Shown here: positions 57,960 through 64,000 of the stretch, piece by piece
Layout of the letters: every line of letters starts with the position of its first letter
Position numbering within the stretch: the first letter of the stretch is position 1
Notes under the pieces: model-generated
The model's input: only the letters and a program-made list of their open reading frames with translations
What the model was told of the DNA's origin: nothing
Databases searched by the model: none
Translations under genes and position numbers: made by a program
NCBI GenBank assembly: GCA_928212115.1
Contig: CAKMRJ010000001.1
Location: forward strand, 181,831,517-181,895,516
Length of the DNA: 64,000 nucleotides
Reading direction: 5' to 3'
From: Lactuca virosa
Lineage: Eukaryota; Streptophyta; Magnoliopsida; Asterales; Asteraceae

Positions 57960-59760
57960 GACATGATGTTATTTTCCGCATATTTGGTCGTGAGATGGGT
58001 TGACTGTGGTACTACCCAGGAAGTAGTCATCCTCTCTTTTCCCAATTTGCTTTGCCAGTTGAGCAATTTTCTTCTCGATAACAGCTATGGACTTTGATTT
58101 TGTGTCATCTTTCTGGTATATTTGAGTCCTAGACTCCATGATTTTGTCCAACTTGTTGCCAGCGGTCCCCTCCTTCTTGGTTGAAGCTACACTTCTAAGC
58201 CTGTCTTCACTGATTTTGATTTTGGAAATTTCTTTGACGGTTGTTGTGGATATTTTCATTGTTTTGTAGTTCCTACATTGTTTTTTGTTCTTACTGAATG
58301 GCCTCAGGCTGTTTTGGAATTGATCATAACCATGCACTTGATACATTTCCTCTTGAATTCATATGCACTCATTCACGATGTGTTCTTAATCTCCAAAGCT
58401 TACACATATATTCTAGCCTTGCATAACAAAAACACCTTTCACCTTGCATAAGCTAGAAAGTAGTAAGTCAAAAATTTTATTTAAAGATTTAATGTCATAT
58501 TTGACTTCATTTTTCTAGTTTTTGTCTAGTCATAATGAAATAGTTTTTGAAACCGAGGTGTACCATTTTTTACCTTAGTAATTGGTTTTCAAACCGGTAC
58601 TCAACTTCTCCAGGAATCGCCGAGTGTCTTCACTATCTTGCATCATGATACTTCTACCAAACGAGGAATTTATCATAGATTGATGTGTGGTATCGACTCT
58701 AACAAAGAAAACTTGCATAAGTTGTCAATGGGGAAAGTCATGGTGGGGGCATGAATACAAAAATTCCTTAAGGTGTTCAAATTCATTATGAAATTCTTCA
58801 TTGGGTTTTTGTGCAAAATCTTGTATTACCTTTTTAATTTTGTGGTTTTACTCACGGGGTACAACTCTTGCAAAAATTTGGTTTTTAATTACTCCCAAGT
58901 AGTTATACTAATTGTAGCAAGAGCATTGAACCAATACTTCGCCTTTTCTTTTAATGTGAATGGAAATAAGTGATGTCTAATTGAATCTCTATTAGTTCCT
59001 CGTGGAGTATTCGTGTTAGCGATTACAAGAACTCATAGAGATGATTGTATGGGTCATCCTACTTATTTCCTCTAAATACCGGTAAAACACTAATTAGTTG
59101 TGTTCTTACTTCCACACGGTGCTCATTTTCTTCCGACAAAAGTATAGGTGACACATGATCATACTCTTCTAACTGAAAATGAGACACCACGGATTCTCGA
59201 TTAGGTTACAAAAATTAAAGGTGAGGGAATTGGTTACCTTTGTTGTAGTATCCTCCAATTTCATTATTAAATCCACCGTTTGGATTCCTTCGATATTGAT
59301 TCACACCTTGATTCATGAACCTAACATTGTAATCATTGTTGTTACCGTTATCAAAATTCCGGTTGTTCCAGTTTGTTGATGTAATTTTTTGTTTCCACAT
59401 CAGTTTCCTTGATTATGTTTATTACACCTTTGTGGTTCGGGTTCCAACCATTTCCATTATCACTTCCATCGTCGAAATCCCAGTCATCCACTATTCTACT
59501 ACCATTGCCACCATTACCGAATTATGGACTCATATTTCTCGAATTATGGTTCTAATTTCCACCATTACCACCATTGTGGTTTTCTCCATTGCATCCCATG
59601 TTTTCCCTAATTTCCTTCGTTTCCTCCATTATGGACATGGTTGTTCCCATTCAGTCGTGGTTGTGCTGGTAGAATGATTGGTGCACCAACATTGTTGTTG
59701 TTATTTCCATTGTTCCCATTGTTATTGTTTACAAATTAAGGACCCACGTTTAGTACTATA
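57960..59760 (-). pseudogene. gag: Athila-like gag (decayed)
   Basis: From right to left on the minus strand there is an Asn-rich N-terminal part (59700-59200, runs of N with NGN and NWNNRNFDNGNNN). Then a capsid block: VLPVFRGN, DPYNHLYEF, IQLDITYFHS, with SMINSSFGRSIMMQDSEDTR about 58640-58690. Then a 125-codon frame (58346-57969) ending IEKKIAQLAKQIGKREDDY, matching the Athila gag C-terminal word I...LAxxLxxRExG. It has many stops. Position directly before the protease supports the call. Confidence 0.7.
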
Positions 59761-60689
59761 TAATGACAAGGGCACAATGTTCAACAATTCATCAAAGTAA
59801 TGCCATTCTTGGGAAATCACACATCAATTCAACACTTGTAATACAATTTATTATGTTTCTAAAATGGACCGATCAAGAGACAACCCTTAGTTAAGAGATC
59901 AAATATTCCTCTGTTGTATAAGATATTTGTATGAACCTGAGACATGAAAAAGGGTCAATCTCAGTGTTCAATATTACGTTTCCCTATATATATTTGTGAC
60001 AACCACATCAATCTACTCAATTAAACACATCAATTTAGTTAGGGCTCAGCCATGCAGTTAAACGTCAGTACCAAATCATCGAGGGCCCCATATATATCAC
60101 TTCTCCTGTTAGGGAAAAAGGAACAAATACAATTTGACTACATAGTTTCCATCTACTCATCATGTCATATACGGACATACTTTGTATTACAACTAGTTGT
60201 GGAAAACATTAGAGTAGACCCATGCACAACAAAATTATAGATAAAAAACCTAATGTATCTCTATCTGAAGAATAAGAGATATTATCATCTTAGAATTACT
60301 TGTGACTTTATCCATGAAGTAATCTATAAGTGCGGGTCACTAAAATACTTAAATATCTATTAAGTATTCATGATTGTTATTCGCAGTCTCTATGTTATGT
60401 CCAATCACCATGGACAATATACTAATACTATATGATAGTCTTAAGTCACCACTTACTTCCAACAGTATGACTAACTGTGGAGGTTTGAGTACATTAATAC
60501 TAGGGAAGTGGGTTCCAAACATGAAAAATAAAACACATTAATAAACTAATGAAATGACTAACATCCATCATATATTAAGATATCCACTTAATAATCGCCA
60601 AATCAGATAAATACTTATACTGCTTAAAGTTCCCAAATCTAAAACAAACTAAACTAAATATGATCAAGCAAAGTTATTTGCAAAATTTA
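59761..60689. other. Unassigned AT-rich stretch
   Basis: No coding frame is supported. Being directly downstream of the copia-3 RNase H end on the minus strand, it should contain the copia-3 3' LTR or its remnant, but I could not place TG...CA ends or a polypurine tract with confidence. Confidence 0.4.
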
Positions 60690-61010
60690 ATGCACTTTTG
60701 GGATTTTTTGAGAATCATATTTGGTCATTGACATTGGCTTAGGGAATGGATCGACAAGGTTTTCTTCAAATATGACTCCATATACTACGATGTCTTTGCA
60801 TTCAACTAACTATCAAACGTGATGGTACTTAATGAGTATAAGCCATGTAAGCTTATGTGACTTGGGATTCTTACTCAAGTTAATTTCACCCTTATACTTA
60901 TAATAAACTTGAAAAGGAGCATAAATGATTGAATCCAACACTAAGGTCACTAATGAATCTCTTTTAGTCACATAGTTTTCCTTTGCATACTAACTAGCTG
61001 CAATATACTC
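60690..61010 (-). pseudogene. Copia-3 RNase H C-terminal part
   Basis: The minus-strand translation reads AKENYVTKRDSL, then EINLSKNPKSHKLTW and VIFEENLVDPFPKPMS. The last two match the copia RNase H end (AIA.AKEPR.H..TKHI and NLADPFTKAL). It has two adjacent stops in the middle. Confidence 0.78.
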
Positions 61011-61660
61011 TAAGTTTGTTGTTAAATCCACTATGGTGTATTACTTGGTACTTTTCCAAGCTACTACTTCACCATTCATTAAAAGTACGAATTCTAACTG
61101 CAAACATAATTGTCTCTATTAGCATGGAACTTATCATCAATGTAACTTTCACATTAATGTCTTCCACACTAACAAGAACATATCCATTTTCCTCCTATGA
61201 CACTTAGGAATGTACTTGATTTCGATATGTTGATTCTTTCCAATTTAATCTGATATGACTTGTCATGCACAAGGCATACAAGTCATCCGATCTATTACAT
61301 ATCATGGCATATATGATCGATCCTATAGCAAAAGAATGTAGGACTCAATTTATTTTGTCTAGATCATTAGTAGAACTAAGACATTAGCATTGCTCAATAT
61401 CATGCCATTATGTATAAAAACAAACTCTTTTGGAGTTCTGCATCTTGAGTTTCCTCAAGACTCCATGTACTTTGGCTTAATCCAATGAATCACTCAGGTC
61501 TATCTCCATAGATCCTTACATTCATTATGTGTGTTTCTTCTCCCATGTGTTTCATAGCAAAACAATATCCAAGAGAAGCTTTTGCAAAATTAAGACATTG
61601 TTTCCTATGATTCATACATTATCCATATATAGTACAAGTGTGACAACAGTGTTCCCACTA
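61011..61660 (-). pseudogene. Copia-3 reverse transcriptase/RNase H junction
   Basis: Readable words are YVICNRSDDLYALCMTSHIR followed by LNWKESTY, matching the copia block MLCTRPDI.YALG..SRYQ...HW.AVK, and LFCYETHGRRNTHNECKD, matching LLP.RHGI.LSK.QCP. No intact frame. Confidence 0.72.
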
Positions 61661-61662
61661 GT

Positions 61663-61665
<3 letters not shown>

Positions 61666-61707
<42 letters not shown>

Positions 61708-61714
61708 ATATATA

Positions 61715-61750
<36 letters not shown>

Positions 61751-61772
61751 ATATATAATATATATATCTATA
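61666..61772. repeat. (CA)n / (TA)n compound microsatellite
   Basis: About 30 bases of CA followed by about 75 bases of interrupted TA. Confidence 0.97.
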
Positions 61773-61779
61773 TAACTCA

Positions 61780-62100
61780 TCTTCATTTCTTGAAATTCAA
61801 ACTGTCTAGATTATCTCATTGAAACAAAGATTCCAATTGTGAGATGTTTGTTTTTGTCCATAAATGAACTTGATAATCTTACACATCCTTCACAAGATAT
61901 ATTGGTTTGAATATGTGTTTGTACCTTTCCATGTTTGACATCTTATTGCAGATTTACTCATACTTACAGTTTTACGGCCAAGTGTTTGATCAACCAAGGT
62001 TTCAAACATATATGGACTGAATCTCGCTCTCCATGGCCTCCTTCTATCTAGCAACCTTTGGGGCATGCTATAGCTTCCGATAGTTGGTATACCAGTGACT
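61780..62100 (-). pseudogene. Copia-3 reverse transcriptase N-terminal part
   Basis: The words KEAMESEIQSIY and, after a frame change, KVQTHIQTNIS and DKNKHLTIGIFVS match the copia start W.EAM..EI.SM and KARLVAKG...SPVA...IR. The region between this and 61660, which should contain the catalytic YVDD, is replaced by the microsatellite. Confidence 0.62.
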
Positions 62101-62339
62101 CATTTACCTCAGTAATATAGTATCTATATAACTAGGTATATATGACGTCCTCTATTATAAGTATGAGGAAGAGGTGGAGGTATGTCAATTTCCTAAATAG
62201 GTCTTTTAACCTCGGATTGAATGCTAGGGATAATTTTAGGTTCTTCGTTGGTTGACTCTTGAAGTTTATCACGATCAATACGATTCTCTCTAGCCCTTTT
62301 TTTTATATAATCTCCATTTCTTGAAAGTATGTCCTTTGA

Positions 62340-63125
62340 GCAATAACTACTTTGTTCTCAGACAGGTTGTTAAACAGCTAAGCAAAAGGATTTTTTTTGG
62401 ATATCCATTGAGATAACACATATCTATTCTAGGCTCTAGATTGTCGAATGCTTCGCAATGAGCATAAGCCTCATCATCGTAGACTTCTATATATGCTAGT
62501 GGGAACTGAACCCCACTCCACATCTTAGAGAGTGTTTCATAAACATTCTTAGTTGTTGCAAGACCAAGGACACTTGTAACACTATTCATGGCACAATTCA
62601 CGAACTATTTGTAAGCATAGTACGTTTCATCAAGTACCAAATCAAACAATGATTTGTTTCTCTATCAAACTATATTGTTGGTGGCAATGTTCTCGGTGGA
62701 GATAGTTTGTGAAACTGTTTCACAATTTCTTAGATGATCGTTAATGTTTTTATTAAGATGCCCAATATCTCTATTGGATCTAAGCATCTCATCATATTGC
62801 CTAGTTAAATTTGTTTTATGAGATCTTTGAACACCTGGAAGGTTCTAGACTTACGTTTATTTAGATAAATATGTCCATACCTTTTGAAGGTATCGAAGTT
62901 GGTCTTACCATGTATAGTGGTTAATCTGAATGGTCTATTAGTGTACACTAGTTCCAATAGATATTCCCATCATCAAGTGATGTTTTCATCATCTATCTTG
63001 ACAAACAAGAATTATGTTTGTCATAAGACTTGTGGTCGAATGATTTCCAAAATCTTCTCCAATTGGATACTTGGTTATGCATTTCTCATTTATTTGTCCA
63101 TGAAGATGATTCCACAAATACATAT
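62340..63125 (-). pseudogene. Copia-3 pre-integrase and integrase
   Basis: It starts LWNHLHGQINEKCITK (about 63110), the GAG-pre-integrase motif (LWHxRLGH.N). Later NDHLRNCETVSQT (about 62730) contains the region of the second catalytic aspartate and its downstream IVSQLTPP word. A continuous frame 62601-62347 holds VLGLATTKNVYETLSKMWSG, EAYAH, DNLEPRIDMCYLNGYPKK, matching the copia core end (TPYE.W.GKKP...KLEP...C.F.GYP). The catalytic residues are not all recoverable. Confidence 0.82.
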
Positions 63126-63311
63126 CATCTAAACATTTTTTGTTGTATTCGAATCAATGTTGAACTATTGTTACAATACTAGTTTCATAGATTTCATGAC
63201 ATGCTTATAAATGGAAAACATGTAAGCCGTTCTACATTTAATAAGTCAGAACAATCTCACGAAACATTTTATATACAATTTTAATCATAAAACTATCGAG
63301 TAACATCTGGG

Positions 63312-63726
63312 GAGGACGAGTTGACTTTTGATCCAATGTATAATAGCAAGGTCTCGATATTTATGATCAAATTCTCTTGTCCATGTTATTGTCTTATTAC
63401 TTCGTTTTAGTCACTGCATATTCCCGTGAATGTCAATACTTTTTCCTTAGTAAAATACTCAAGGGTTAGAAGTAATATTCCGATGGTATTATGAATTCAT
63501 ATATCTGACTATGTACTAAACATTTAGGAGAACAAGTTGTCATTTTATCCGAAGGATAGTAGCATAGGCTCGTTATCCATGACTAAATTATCTTCTCCAT
63601 GTTTCTGTCTTTTAATTCCCTTCAGTTAGTACACATTCTTGCAAATACCAGCATTTTATCCTTAGTAAAATACTCAAGGGTTAGAAGTAATGTTCCAATT
63701 GTATTATGAATTAATATAACTGACTG
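63312..63726. repeat. Tandem duplication, 216-bp period
   Basis: Units 63312-63510 and 63527-63726 share CTTAGTAAAATACTCAAGGG, TTAGAAGTAAT and TATTATGAATT..TAT; they are diverged elsewhere. The rest of 63126-64000 shows no recognised domain; a 93-codon frame (63903-63622) is unassigned. Confidence 0.88.
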
Positions 63727-64000
63727 TGCCATACTCTTTAGCATGAAGCTTTTCAGATATGTTGGGCATGTATGATTTGTTGGTTTTTTTCTTGTTATGA
63801 AAACAAATAGCCTATTAGAATATGTCTCATGATAAGCCTTCCTTTTGTCCTTGGTGTTCGGGTCCAAAATTAGGTATACTAACTCTAACTCCCTTTTACC
63901 CATGGGAAATTAGCTTTCTTCTTCTTGACACTTCCGTTCATGATAATGAATGTAGGGGAATTTAAAGTTTGAATTCATATGATTAGCCATGTTAGTTTCA

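Larger units (their letters stand above)
60690..64000 (-). mobile_element. Copia-3: decayed Ty1/copia pol, runs off right edge
   Basis: On the minus strand, from right to left, the order is pre-integrase motif, integrase, reverse transcriptase, RNase H. Integrase before reverse transcriptase is diagnostic of Ty1/copia. Every domain is broken by stops and frameshifts. A (CA)n(TA)n microsatellite (61666-61772) lies inside the reverse transcriptase region, whose catalytic YVDD part is missing. Confidence 0.85.

Overview
This window is plant nuclear DNA, almost certainly intergenic heterochromatin of a large-genome eudicot. It is AT-rich, has no operons, and contains long LTR retrotransposons primed by initiator tRNA-Met, plus a Mutator-like DNA element and (TA)n, (GA)n and (CA)n microsatellites. 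The abundant LTR motifs of the form ACTCGYCGAGT and GTACGTTGGGCGTAC suggest an Asteraceae genome, most likely lettuce (Lactuca) or a close relative; that is inference from memory, not a search. I found no intact host gene, tRNA, rRNA or CRISPR array.

Layout. 1-4661: Ty3/gypsy element G1 (minus strand, runs off the left edge). 4662-15021: old gypsy element A (plus), with its gag split by a solo LTR (5545-8478) and its 5' end cut off by G1. 15022-16006: remnant and LTR of a Ty1/copia element, copia-2. 16007-16291 and 26055-26092: gag start and primer site of a second copia element, copia-1, split by G2. 16292-26054: complete gypsy element G2 (minus) with two LTRs and 5-bp target duplication TAACT. 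26093-27006 and 45292-45444: the copia-1 5' LTR, split by element B. 27007-45291: element B (minus), a gag-only gypsy element with 3.2-3.3 kb LTRs. B holds element C (29148-34790) in its 3' LTR and two solo LTRs (38131-38746, TSD ATCTC; 38832-41501, TSD ATAGG) in its leader.

45445-50237 is older AT-rich DNA with a Mutator-like element (46863-48299; long terminal inverted repeats, 9-bp TSD). 50238-about 54487 is element D (plus), with a good 5' LTR and primer site but an apparently non-coding interior. 57100-59760 holds a decayed Athila-like gag-protease on the minus strand. 60690-64000 holds a decayed Ty1/copia pol (minus) that runs off the right edge.

The parts do not form a pathway; they form a stratigraphy. 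Collapsing each insertion on its target duplication restores older sequence. Removing G2 reopens the copia-1 gag frame. Removing B restores a 19-bp minisatellite unit. Removing the two solo LTRs restores a leader shared in inverted orientation by A and B. Most premature stops in G1 and G2 look like C-to-T changes, as expected for methylated, silenced copies. The most unusual items are the gag-only element B with an in-frame duplication in gag, the Mutator-like element with a GC-richer interior, the non-coding element D, and short regulatory-looking blocks shared between LTR families.
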